Shown here: positions 8,046 to 17,610 of the stretch, one piece after another
Layout: every line of letters starts with the position of its first letter
Position numbering within the stretch: position 1 is the first letter of the stretch
DNA from: Streptomyces fradiae
GTDB lineage: Bacteria > Actinomycetota > Actinomycetes > Streptomycetales > Streptomycetaceae
DNA: 64,000 nucleotides
Assembly (NCBI RefSeq): GCF_041270065.1
Contig: NZ_CP065958.1
Location: forward strand, 2,480,001 to 2,544,000
Reading direction: 5' to 3'
Notes under the pieces: generated by a model
The model's input: only the letters and a program-made list of their open reading frames with translations
Told to the model about the DNA's origin: nothing
Database searches by the model: none
Made by a program: the position numbers and the translations under genes

Positions 8046-8706
8046 CGGCGAGGAAGGTCCCGACCCGGCGCTTGGCGCCCTTGGCCGACTCCACCTCCTG
8101 GACGAGCCGCGCGGTGACCGTGAGGCCCGCCGCCTCCAGGAGCCGGACGATGCGCTCCGGCGGGACGTAGTGGGACTCGTACGAGACGGGGAGCCCGCCG
8201 TACGCCTCGGTGTGCCGCAGCCGCTCGCCCTCGCCTCCGCCCCCGTCCCCGTCGGCGCCGACGTAGCCCGCGAGCATGAGACGCCCACCGGGGGCGAGGA
8301 CGCGGCGGAACTCCGCATAGACGGCGGGGAGATGCTCGGGCGGCGTGTGGTGGGTGGAGTAGTACGCGAGGACCCCGGCGAGCGCCCCGGCGCGCACCCC
8401 GAGCGCGGTCATCGACCCGACGACGAACGGCACCTCCGGCTGCGCCCGGCGCGCGATCCCCACCATCCGCGCCGACAGATCGAGCCCGACCACCCGCACC
8501 CCACCGGCCGCCAGATACCCGGCCACCTTCCCGGGCCCGCACCCCACGTCCAGAACGGTCCCGCCCGCCCCCGCCATCTCCTCCACAAACGCGCCGAGCA
8601 CCCCCCGCGACAACGGATCGAGCGCCCCGGGCGCCGGCACCCGCTCGGCATACGCCTCGGCCACGGTGTCGTAGGAGGCCCGCACCTCTTCAAGAAATCC
8701 GCTCAC
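8008..8706 (-). CDS. Class I SAM-dependent methyltransferase
   Basis: About 232 residues from GTG 8706. A TAGGTT hexamer seven bases upstream and no Shine-Dalgarno sequence suggest a leaderless start; a TTG at 8715 is an alternative. Motif I (VLDVGCGPGKVAGYLA) and the acidic ribose-binding end (VVGLDLS) define the fold, followed by VLAYYSTHHTPPEHL. The C-terminal part resembles type 11 methyltransferases. Substrate is unknown. It overlaps the convergent acetyltransferase by 38 bases. Confidence 0.9.
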   Translation of the reverse strand: MSGFLEEVRASYDTVAEAYAERVPAPGALDPLSRGVLGAFVEEMAGAGGTVLDVGCGPGKVAGYLAAGGVRVVGLDLSARMVGIARRAQPEVPFVVGSMTALGVRAGALAGVLAYYSTHHTPPEHLPAVYAEFRRVLAPGGRLMLAGYVGADGDGGGGEGERLRHTEAYGGLPVSYESHYVPPERIVRLLEAAGLTVTARLVQEVESAKGAKRRVGTFLAVRPPAGTSPRAG

Positions 8707-8742
8707 CCGCCCCAACCTAGGGCGTGGGCAGCTTCGGTGGCG

Positions 8743-9195
8743 TCAGGAGGGGCTGCCGATCAGGCCCACCGTCGCCAGGACGCCCGCGGCCAGGGACAGG
8801 AGCGTCAGGCGCTGCGCGCCGCGTACGTAGCCCTCGCGGTTCCTGCGCTCCTTGCGGGCCGCCGCCATGTCGCCCAGGTGCACGCTCTTCGTGTTCTGGG
8901 GGTCGTACACCATCGGGTATTCGTGGCCGATCACGTGCGCGGGGCCCCGTGAGGCGCCCTTGTTGTGGCGGACGGTGCCGGTGGGGGTCTCGAACTCGTA
9001 CGTGACGCTCGCGTAGCCCCGGTTGCCGAACGGCACCAGGCTGATCAGCTTCGCCTGGACCTCGACGCCGGATTGGCACAACCCCGTCATCCGCTTCCGC
9101 TCGCTCCGCTCGCCGGAGATCAGCATCAGGCCGAAGACGCAGACCGGCGCGGACGCGACGATGAAACAGACGAGTACTCCAGTCACCAGGTTCAC
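8743..9195 (-). CDS. DUF3592-like two-TM membrane protein
   Basis: About 150 residues from GTG 9195, chosen because a TACCGT hexamer lies exactly six bases upstream; an in-frame start at 9249 would add 18 residues. One N-terminal membrane segment (GVLVCFIVASAPVCVFGLMLI), a soluble middle with GYASVTYEFETPTGTVRH and YDPQNTKSVHLGD, and a C-terminal hydrophobic segment match DUF3592 architecture. Function is unknown. Divergent from the next gene. Confidence 0.72.
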   Translation of the reverse strand: MNLVTGVLVCFIVASAPVCVFGLMLISGERSERKRMTGLCQSGVEVQAKLISLVPFGNRGYASVTYEFETPTGTVRHNKGASRGPAHVIGHEYPMVYDPQNTKSVHLGDMAAARKERRNREGYVRGAQRLTLLSLAAGVLATVGLIGSPS

Positions 9196-9281
9196 AGGCG
9201 GACGGTACGACACCACCAGCCTCGCCCGAAACCCCCACATCCCCTTCACCAGTGCGGAGTTCGCGCCTTACGATCACGCGC

Positions 9282-10124
9282 ATGTCGATCTCTTCGTCCA
9301 TACCCGTCCTCCAGGGCGACCGGGGCACCGAGCTCCGCTCCGTCGGCGAGGAGCTCGTGCTGCGCCGGCCGGAGGCCGAGCTGCGCATCCCGCTCGCCGC
9401 GATCGCGCGGGTCCGCGCCGAGCGGCGGGACCTCGCGGTCGAGCTGACCGCCCCGGCGGGGACCGCGCCGACGGTGTACCGGGTCGAGGACGTGAGCGCG
9501 GCCGCCGCCTCCGTCTTCGCCGACGCGGTGAACGCCGCGCTGCCCGAGCGCGCCCCGGGCGAGGAGACGGTGGACGGCGCCACGCTCGTCGCGACGCGGA
9601 GTCTGGTCTTCGACGACGAGGAGAGCGCGCGCGAGGAGGAGGACGCGGAGGTCGGACTGCCGACCCACAAGGGGTGGGTGTACGCCGCCTGCGCCGCCGT
9701 CGCGATCCTCGCGGTCGTCGTCGGGCTGATCGACAAGAACTGGGGGCGGGGCATCGCGACGCTGCTCCTCGGCGAGGCCGGCGTCGGCGTCACCTACGTC
9801 GCTCTGGTCGGACTGAGCGGGCTGTGGTGGGAGTGGTACCTGCCCCGTTACGGCATCACCGTGGACGGGCAGCAGGTCTTCCGGGACGGCGGCACGACCA
9901 ACGCCTTCACGGCCACCGACGGCGTGACCCGCCACATCCACGGCGAGAACAAGGGCAGGCCCGTCCGGATCGCCTACCATCCGCGGAACCCCAGGAACGC
10001 GACCGTCTGCACCGGGTGGCGCGAGAAGGCGGGCACGCTGGCCCTGTTCCTCGTGATCGCCGCCGTGGCGGGGCTCTTCGGCTACGGCACGTTCCTCCTG
10101 GCCCTGCCCGCCTTCGGCGGCTGA
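9282..10124 (+). CDS. Hypothetical membrane protein
   Basis: 280 residues. The N-terminal 95 or so residues are soluble and rich in Glu/Arg; two hydrophobic pairs follow (about 140-185 and 245-275), with a soluble segment (GITVDGQQVFRDGGTTNAF, then IAYHPRNPRNAT) between them. That loop has the YDP/YHPRNP-type motif also seen in the divergent DUF3592-like neighbour, so the two may share a fold. The ATG has a TACGAT hexamer seven bases upstream. No function can be assigned. Confidence 0.75.
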   Translation: MSISSSIPVLQGDRGTELRSVGEELVLRRPEAELRIPLAAIARVRAERRDLAVELTAPAGTAPTVYRVEDVSAAAASVFADAVNAALPERAPGEETVDGATLVATRSLVFDDEESAREEEDAEVGLPTHKGWVYAACAAVAILAVVVGLIDKNWGRGIATLLLGEAGVGVTYVALVGLSGLWWEWYLPRYGITVDGQQVFRDGGTTNAFTATDGVTRHIHGENKGRPVRIAYHPRNPRNATVCTGWREKAGTLALFLVIAAVAGLFGYGTFLLALPAFGG

Positions 10125-10161
10125 CCGTCCCGTAAGCTCGGCACCCCCCGACCTCGTCTCC

Positions 10162-10199
10162 ACTTATGGAAGTCATAAGTCCGCCTTATGGGGTCATAG
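10162..10199. promoter_or_regulatory. Two dyad repeats upstream of the ferredoxin reductase gene
   Basis: A perfect inverted repeat ACTTATG-GAAGT-CATAAGT (10162-10180) is followed by a related imperfect one, CTTATG-GGGT-CATAG (10185-10199). The dyad centres are about 21 bases apart, two helical turns, as expected for cooperative binding of a dimeric regulator. They lie about 95-130 bases before the ATG. The regulator is not known. Confidence 0.6.
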
Positions 10200-10294
10200 A
10201 CAGGGGTCAGGTACCGCGCAGCTCAGCGCATTATTTAGGGTGGCCTAAGTGCGGCGATCCCTCGCCGCGCGTCGCTTGCGAAGGGAATCCAGTC

Positions 10295-11668
10295 ATGCCC
10301 CGCCCCCTCCGGGTCGCGATCGTCGGCGCCGGCCCCGCCGGGATCTACGCCGCTGACGCGCTGCTGAAGTCCGAGGCCGCCGCCGAGCCGGGTGTGTCCA
10401 TCGACCTCTTCGAGCGGATGCCCGCGCCCTTCGGCCTCATCCGCTACGGCGTCGCGCCCGACCACCCGCGCATCAAGGGCATCGTCACCGCCCTGCACCA
10501 GGTGCTCGACAAGCCGCAGGTCCGCCTCTTCGGCAACGTGAACTACGGCACCGACCTCCACCTCGACGACCTGCGGTCGTTCTACGACGCCGTGGTCTTC
10601 TCCACCGGCGCCATGTTCGACCGCGAGCTGCGCATCCCCGGTGTCGAGCTCGACGGCTCCCTCGGTGCCGCCGACTTCGCCTCCTGGTACGACGGGCACC
10701 CGGACGTCCCGCGCACCTGGGACCTGTCGGCCGAGAAGGTCGCCGTGCTCGGCGTCGGCAACGTCGCCCTCGACATCGCCCGGATCCTCGCGAAGACGGC
10801 CGACGAGCTGCTGCCGACCGAGATCCCGGCCAACGTGTACGAGGGCCTCAAGGCCAACAAGGCCCTGGAGGTCCACGTCTTCGGGCGCCGCGGCCCGGCG
10901 CAGGCCAAGTTCAGCCCCATGGAGCTGCGCGAGCTGGACCACTCCCCCAACATCGAGGTCATCGTCAACCCCGAGGACATCGACTACGACGAGGGCTCCA
11001 TCGCCGAGCGGCGCAAGAACAAGCAGACCGACATGGTCGCCAAGACCCTGGAGAACTGGGCGATCCGCGACGTCGGCGACCGCCCGCACAAGCTCTTCCT
11101 GCACTTCTTCGAGTCGCCCGTCGAGATCCTCGGCGAGGACGGCAAGGTCGTCGGCCTGCGCACCGAGCGCACCGAGCTCGACGGCACCGGCAACGTCAAG
11201 GGCACCGGCCAGACCACCGACTGGGACGTCCAGGCCGTCTACCGCGCCGTCGGCTACCTCTCCGACGAGCTGCCCAAGCTCCCCTGGGACACCGTCACCG
11301 GCACCGTCCCGGACGAGGGCGGCCGGGTCATCGAGGAGGGCGGCGCGCACCTCGCCTCCACCTACGTCACCGGCTGGATCCGCCGCGGCCCGGTCGGCCT
11401 CATCGGCCACACCAAGGGCGACGCCAACGAGACGGTGGCCAACCTGCTCGACGACCACGCCAACGGCCGGCTGCTCACCCCCGCCTCCCCGGAGGAGGAC
11501 GCCGTCGTGTCCTTCCTGGAGGGCAAGGGCGTCACGTACACGACGTGGGAGGGCTGGTACAAGCTCGACGCCGCCGAGAAGGCGCTCGGCGAGCCCCAGG
11601 GCCGCGAGCGCGTGAAGATCGTCGAGCGCGAGGACATGCTCCGCGCCAGCGGTGTCGACCTCGGCTGA
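10295..11668 (+). CDS. FAD-dependent ferredoxin/adrenodoxin-type NADP reductase
   Basis: 457 residues; ATG 10295 follows an AAGGGA site. The N-terminal FAD-binding dinucleotide motif (VAIVGAGPAGIYAAD), the LFERMPAPFGLIRYGVAPDHP segment and the NADP-binding VLGVGNVALDIARIL motif identify the adrenodoxin-reductase group (FprA-like). It would pass electrons between NADPH and ferredoxin, for example for P450s or iron metabolism. Longer upstream frames run through the operator region and are rejected. Two dyad repeats upstream suggest regulated expression. Confidence 0.93.
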   Translation: MPRPLRVAIVGAGPAGIYAADALLKSEAAAEPGVSIDLFERMPAPFGLIRYGVAPDHPRIKGIVTALHQVLDKPQVRLFGNVNYGTDLHLDDLRSFYDAVVFSTGAMFDRELRIPGVELDGSLGAADFASWYDGHPDVPRTWDLSAEKVAVLGVGNVALDIARILAKTADELLPTEIPANVYEGLKANKALEVHVFGRRGPAQAKFSPMELRELDHSPNIEVIVNPEDIDYDEGSIAERRKNKQTDMVAKTLENWAIRDVGDRPHKLFLHFFESPVEILGEDGKVVGLRTERTELDGTGNVKGTGQTTDWDVQAVYRAVGYLSDELPKLPWDTVTGTVPDEGGRVIEEGGAHLASTYVTGWIRRGPVGLIGHTKGDANETVANLLDDHANGRLLTPASPEEDAVVSFLEGKGVTYTTWEGWYKLDAAEKALGEPQGRERVKIVEREDMLRASGVDLG

Positions 11669-11703
11669 ACGACTAAGTAGCTGATCGGCTGATCAAGCCT
11701 TGA

Positions 11704-11742
11704 CTCCTTCCCGGTCCTATCCTTGATGGGGCCGGGAAGGAG
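11704..11742 (+). promoter_or_regulatory. Inverted repeat overlapping the ribosome site of the TPR gene
   Basis: A perfect 11-bp inverted repeat (CTCCTTCCCGG at 11704-11714, CCGGGAAGGAG at 11732-11742) with a 17-base loop. The right arm contains the GGAAGGAG ribosome site of the gene starting at 11750. It may terminate the reductase transcript, mask the ribosome site, or both. Confidence 0.6.
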
Positions 11743-11749
11743 CCGTTTC

Positions 11750-13075
11750 ATGGCCGTCGCCGAGCACAGCGCCACACGCGACGCCGTCCGCCGCGAGGAC
11801 TGGCCCACCGCCTACCGCCTCCTGCACGCCGCCGACCGGCGCCCCGGCGGGCGGCCCCTCGGGCCCGACGGGCTCACCGCGCTCGCCGACGCCGCCTGGT
11901 GGTCCGGGCGTCTGGACGAGGCCGTCGCCGCCCGGTTGCGGGCCCATGCCGCGTACGTCGCCGCCGGCGACCCGCGCGGCGCCGGGCTGACCGCGTGGTG
12001 GCTGTCCGACGCGTACCAGCGGCTCGGGCGCCCGGCCGCCGCCGCAGGCTGGCTGCGGCGGGCCCACCACGACCTGGACGGGCGGCCCGACTGCCCCGAG
12101 CAGGGCCTGCTCGCCTGGACCGACACGGCACGGGCCGAGGAGCACCACGACCCGGTCGCCGCGCTCGCCGCCGTACGCCGGACCGCCCGGCTCGCCGCCC
12201 GGGCCGGCAGCGCCGATCTGCTCGCCCTGGCCCGGCAGGCCGAGGCCTCCCTGCTGCTCGCCCACGGCCGGCGCGCCGAGGGCTTCGCGCTCCTCGACGC
12301 CGCCGTGGCCGCCGCGACCGCCGGCGCCCTGAGCGCCGCCGTCACCGGCCGGATCCACTCCCTCGCCGCCGGGCAGGCCCTGCGGGCCGGCGATCTGCGC
12401 CGCGCGACCGCCTGGGCGGACGCCGCCATGGCCTGGTGCGCCCGGCAGAGCCCGGGGCCGCACCCGCACGCCCACCCGCATCCCTTCCGGCCGCTCTGCC
12501 GGGTCCACCACATCGCGGTCCTCGACCTCCACGGCACCTGGACGCGGGCCGAGGAGGCCGTGCGGCTCGTGGTGCGGGAGGCGGGGCCCGACGCGCGGGA
12601 CGCGGTGGCGGAGGCCACGTACATCCTCGGCGAGATCCAGCGGCGGCAGGGGCGTACGGCGGACGCGGAACGCTCGTACGCGCGCGCCTACGGGCTCGGC
12701 CGGGTGCCGCAGCCCGGGCTCGCGCTGCTCCGGCTCGGGCAGGGGCGCGGGGACGCGGCGCTCGCGGGGCTGCGGCTCGCCCTTGACTGCCAGCCGGACC
12801 CCGAGCACGACCGGCTCGGCCGGGCCCGGCTGCTCGCCGCGCTCGCCGAGACCGCCCTCGCGCTCGACGAGCCCGCCACGGCCACCCGGGCCGTACGGGA
12901 CCTGGAAACGCTCGCCGCGCCCGACGCGCCGCTGCTCACCGCCCTGGCCGCCGGCGCGCGCGGCGCCCTGACGCGCGATCCCGCCCCGCTGCGGCGGGCC
13001 CTCGCGCTCTGGCGGGAACTGCGCGTGCCGTACGAGGCCGGCCGGATCCGCGCCCTCCTGGCGACCCGCGTCTGA
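11750..13075 (+). CDS. TPR-repeat helical protein
   Basis: 441 residues made of repeated helix pairs of TPR type (for example AWWSGRLDEAVAARLRAH, AYQRLGRPAAAAGWLRRA, EIQRRQGRTADAERSYARAYG). Such arrays resemble the C-terminal part of large LuxR-family regulators, but no DNA-binding or ATPase domain is present. A His-rich loop (GPHPHAHPHPF) interrupts the array near residue 245. The ATG is set by a GGAAGGAG site seven bases upstream. Likely a protein-interaction scaffold; partner unknown. Confidence 0.78.
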   Translation: MAVAEHSATRDAVRREDWPTAYRLLHAADRRPGGRPLGPDGLTALADAAWWSGRLDEAVAARLRAHAAYVAAGDPRGAGLTAWWLSDAYQRLGRPAAAAGWLRRAHHDLDGRPDCPEQGLLAWTDTARAEEHHDPVAALAAVRRTARLAARAGSADLLALARQAEASLLLAHGRRAEGFALLDAAVAAATAGALSAAVTGRIHSLAAGQALRAGDLRRATAWADAAMAWCARQSPGPHPHAHPHPFRPLCRVHHIAVLDLHGTWTRAEEAVRLVVREAGPDARDAVAEATYILGEIQRRQGRTADAERSYARAYGLGRVPQPGLALLRLGQGRGDAALAGLRLALDCQPDPEHDRLGRARLLAALAETALALDEPATATRAVRDLETLAAPDAPLLTALAAGARGALTRDPAPLRRALALWRELRVPYEAGRIRALLATRV

Positions 13076-13081
13076 GAACGC

Positions 13082-13774
13082 TCAGGAGACCTTGCGGGCG
13101 GTCTCCAACAGCCGGGCCGTGTCGTCGGCACGCAGCGCCAGCGCGTTGCCGACCGTCGTGAGGACCTCCTGCTCGGCCGGCGTGTAGGGGCCGTCGGCGA
13201 GGGCGATACGGGCGCCCTGCAGCAGGATCGATTCGCGGCCCGCTGCGGCGAGGTGCGGGGAGAGCGGTTCCAGGGCCTCGTGGAGCTCGATGGCGAGGGC
13301 CGCGCCCCCGCTGCTCACATCGGGCAGGAATCGGCCGGTGTCGGCGGCCAGCGCCTCGACCAGCTCGACAAGCTGGAGGGAGGTGCAGTCCGCGTACCCG
13401 GCCGCGCGGACCGCCGTGGCCGCGGTGTCGACGGCGGTACGGGAGGAGGTGCCGCCGGCCGCGAGGACAGCGAGGGCCACGGTGTGCACGGCGTCGCGCA
13501 GCATCCCCGAGAACCTGCTGGTCGTCGGGTGGGCCAGCGCCTCCGTACCGAAGTGGGTGTGGCAGGCCGCGCACTCCACGACCGGGCCGGCCTGGCCGCG
13601 GGGCAGCAGCGGCACCCCGAGCAGGGCGAACCGGCGGCGGCCGGTGCGGCGCCGGTAGTTGCGGTCGCCGCCGCACTCCTCGCAGAAGAACTCGCCGTCG
13701 CCGATCGTGTTCCAGGAGGTACGGATTCCGCAGAGAACCAGGTTTCGCTCACGGGACTTCCGCGCTGACCGCAC
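13082..13774 (-). CDS. TerB-like protein with N-terminal zinc ribbon
   Basis: 230 residues from GTG. The first part holds Cys pairs spaced as a zinc ribbon (CEECGGD near residue 32 and CAACH near residue 68), with the basic stretch [15 protein letters not shown] between them. The C-terminal 130 residues are helical with an acidic IALADGPYTPAEQEVL segment typical of TerB/TerB-like domains. TerB proteins are linked to tellurite and envelope stress, but the role of this zinc-ribbon form is unknown. Convergent with the TPR gene, with six bases between stops. Confidence 0.75.
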   Translation of the reverse strand: MRSARKSRERNLVLCGIRTSWNTIGDGEFFCEECGGDRNYRRRTGRRRFALLGVPLLPRGQAGPVVECAACHTHFGTEALAHPTTSRFSGMLRDAVHTVALAVLAAGGTSSRTAVDTAATAVRAAGYADCTSLQLVELVEALAADTGRFLPDVSSGGAALAIELHEALEPLSPHLAAAGRESILLQGARIALADGPYTPAEQEVLTTVGNALALRADDTARLLETARKVS

Positions 13775-13826
13775 GCCGCACCTCCTTCAACGACCCGGCA
13801 ACACTGCCGGCGTTGGCGTGATGTTA

Positions 13827-13845
13827 GCCACATCGATGATGTGGC
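13827..13845. promoter_or_regulatory. Palindrome upstream of the TerB-like gene
   Basis: GCCACATC-GAT-GATGTGGC, 8-bp perfect arms with a 3-base centre, 53-71 bases before the GTG start. It has operator-like geometry. The rest of the 13775-14046 gap shows no credible gene; the terminator of leuA occupies its right end. Confidence 0.4.
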
Positions 13846-13983
13846 GTCAGCACCTCGTCAGCAGAAGAACCCGTAGTTGGCCGAGACCCGCCGGAGCGTT
13901 CGAGGGCCTTGCGCAGGTCCGGCGGGTGGACCGGTCGTCGCGAGATCACCCTCCGGAGTGGCCGGAGCCGACGCCCGGAACGA

Positions 13984-14020
13984 CGTCGCCCCGCACCCCG
14001 GAGCGGGGTGCGGGGCGACG
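13984..14020. terminator. Terminator downstream of leuA
   Basis: A perfect 16-bp stem (13984-13999 and 14005-14020) with a 5-base loop lies 26 bases after the leuA stop codon. It is one of the strongest hairpins in the window. Confidence 0.88.
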
Positions 14021-14046
14021 TGTCGATAGCTCCCGGGGCAGGCGCG

Positions 14047-15968
<1,922 letters not shown>

Positions 15969-16111
15969 GCCCAGGCCCGGCGGAGGCGGACGTCCCGTTT
16001 CAGTATGCAAGACGGCGGTCACGTCAAGGCCGAAAGGTGACCTATCACTCCATTTCGCCAATCACTGTCGCTGCTCGTGACAGTGACACCACACAGTGCC
16101 ACATTGCTGGG

Positions 16112-17155
16112 ATGACTCCCCACTCGTCTGTGTTCTGCTCGATCGTCCCGCCCCACATCCTGGAGCGGCTCGCCGAATCCGATAACCCGGCCTACGCCCA
16201 GGCCGCCCAGCGCACCCTCCTCATGGACGTCACCCAGCGCTCGGCCCGCGAGGAGGCGCCCCCGGCCCCGGAGGGCGCCCCCTCCGACAAGCCGCAGCGG
16301 ACCATCTACGACGCCGAGCACGGCACCGAGCTGCCGGGCGTCCGCGTGCACGAGGAGAGCGACCGCCCCTCCAAGGACGCCACCGTCAACCGGGCCCACG
16401 CCGGGCTCGGCGCCACCTTCGACCTCTTCTTCAAGGCCTTCGGACACCGTTCCATCGACGGCGCGGGCATGCCGCTGATCGCGAGCGTCCACTTCGACGA
16501 GAAGTACGACAACGCCTTCTGGAACGGCGAGCAGATGGTGTTCGGCGACGGTGACGGCGAGCTCTTCCTCGACTTCACCATCCCGGTCGACGTCATCGGC
16601 CACGAGCTGGCCCACGGCTTCACCCAGCACTCGGCGAACCTCGCCTACTTCGGGCAGTCCGGCGCGCTCAACGAGTCCGTCTCCGACGTCTTCGGCTCGC
16701 TGGTGAAGCAGCACGCGCTGGGCCAGACGGCCGACCAGGCCGACTGGCTGATCGGCGCCGGTCTGCTCGGTCCCGCCATCGACAACGGCGTCGCGCTGCG
16801 CTCCATGAAGGAGCCGGGCACGGCGTACGACGACGACGAACTCGGCAAGGACCCGCAGCCGGCCACCATGGACGACTACGTGCGCACCAGCTCCGACAAC
16901 GGCGGCGTCCACATCAACTCGGGCATCCCCAACCACGCCTTCTACCTGCTGGCCACCGAGCTCGGCGGCTTCGCCTGGGAGCGGGCCGGGAAGATCTGGT
17001 ACGACGTGATGACCGGCGGCACCCTGACCGAGGAGGCCCGCTTCAACGAGTTCGCGCGGGCGACGGTGGCGTCGGCCCGCCGGCTCTTCGGCGAGGGCGA
17101 CGAGGTCCAGTCCGTCCTCAAGGCCTGGTCGCTCGTCGGCGTGCCGACCACCTGA
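16112..17155 (+). CDS. Protealysin-like M4 metallopeptidase
   Basis: 347 residues with no signal peptide. The N-terminus (SVFCSIVPPHILERLAES) matches the short protealysin-type propeptide instead of the long FTP propeptide of secreted thermolysins. The catalytic HELAH motif is near residue 166, with the third zinc ligand in NESVSD about 20 residues later, and a C-terminal catalytic His region (SSDNGGVHINSGIPNHAFY). A CACATT hexamer lies six bases before the ATG. The emfourin-like gene follows after 21 bases. Family members act inside the cell or are released without the Sec route; the substrate is unknown. Confidence 0.92.
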   Translation: MTPHSSVFCSIVPPHILERLAESDNPAYAQAAQRTLLMDVTQRSAREEAPPAPEGAPSDKPQRTIYDAEHGTELPGVRVHEESDRPSKDATVNRAHAGLGATFDLFFKAFGHRSIDGAGMPLIASVHFDEKYDNAFWNGEQMVFGDGDGELFLDFTIPVDVIGHELAHGFTQHSANLAYFGQSGALNESVSDVFGSLVKQHALGQTADQADWLIGAGLLGPAIDNGVALRSMKEPGTAYDDDELGKDPQPATMDDYVRTSSDNGGVHINSGIPNHAFYLLATELGGFAWERAGKIWYDVMTGGTLTEEARFNEFARATVASARRLFGEGDEVQSVLKAWSLVGVPTT

Positions 17156-17176
17156 GAGCGCTGGTAGACAGGTCCC

Positions 17177-17440
17177 ATGCGCATCCGAGTACGACGCACA
17201 GGCGGCTTCGCGGGCATCGAGAAGTCCGCGGAACTGGACACGGCGGGCCTGGCCGACGCCGAGCAGATGCACGACCTGGCCCGCGCGGCGCTCGCCGCGG
17301 AACCCCGCGAGAGCCGCGGGGTCCCGGACGGCTTCGCGTACGAGATCACGGTCGACGGCCGCACGGTGAAGTGCTGCGACCCCGACCTCACGCCGGAGCA
17401 GCGCGAGCTGATCCAGCGGGTCCTGAAGGAAGGCGCCTAG
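17177..17440 (+). CDS. Probable emfourin-type inhibitor of the adjacent protease
   Basis: 87 residues (RIRVRRTGGFAGIEKSAELD, then GFAYEITVDGRTVKCCDPDLTP). Emfourin is a small protein inhibitor encoded beside protealysin in Serratia, and homologues sit next to protealysin-like genes in other bacteria. The size, the RTGGFAGI start and the immediate downstream position fit. A TAGACA hexamer six bases before the ATG suggests it may also have its own leaderless transcript. Family assignment is from memory of the motif and context, not from a search. Confidence 0.72.
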   Translation: MRIRVRRTGGFAGIEKSAELDTAGLADAEQMHDLARAALAAEPRESRGVPDGFAYEITVDGRTVKCCDPDLTPEQRELIQRVLKEGA

Positions 17441-17480
17441 CCCCGAGGGGCCTAGCGCCCCGGGGCTGGCGGCCGAGCTT

Positions 17481-17515
17481 CTAGAAGCCCAGCTTCCGGA
17501 GCTGCTTGGGGTCCC
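17481..17515 (-). repeat. Duplicated 3' end of era (outer copy)
   Basis: 35 bases that match the last 35 bases of era (17611-17645) at 34 positions. Read on the minus strand this copy encodes DPKQLRKLGF and a TAG stop, exactly the Era C-terminus. It lies 95 bases beyond the real stop codon, with a strong terminator hairpin between the copies. It may be a relic of an excised integrated element or a local duplication. Confidence 0.85.
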
Positions 17516-17537
17516 CTCTTTCACTGCCGCCCTCGCA

Positions 17538-17563
17538 CCGTGAGGCCCCGGGGGGCCTCACGG
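17538..17563. terminator. Terminator between emfourin and era
   Basis: CCGTGAGGCC and GGCCTCACGG arms (10 bp, up to 12 if the loop closes) form a hairpin between the convergent genes and between the two copies of the era 3' end. Confidence 0.78.
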
Positions 17564-17610
17564 GCTTCGGACGGCTGCGCCGGCCTCCGGCCGGACGGTG
17601 GGTGGCCGGG

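Noticed and set aside
10204..10222. IdeR/DmdR iron box before the ferredoxin reductase gene
   Set aside because: ATTATTTAGGGTGGCCTAA matches the 19-base consensus at only about 12 positions; only the inner TTAGG-N4-CCTAA is good. Too weak to list as a site.
13846..13983. Small gene between the TerB-like and leuA genes
   Set aside because: Short frames exist but none has a ribosome site, coupling or protein-like composition. The stretch holds only the leuA terminator at its end.
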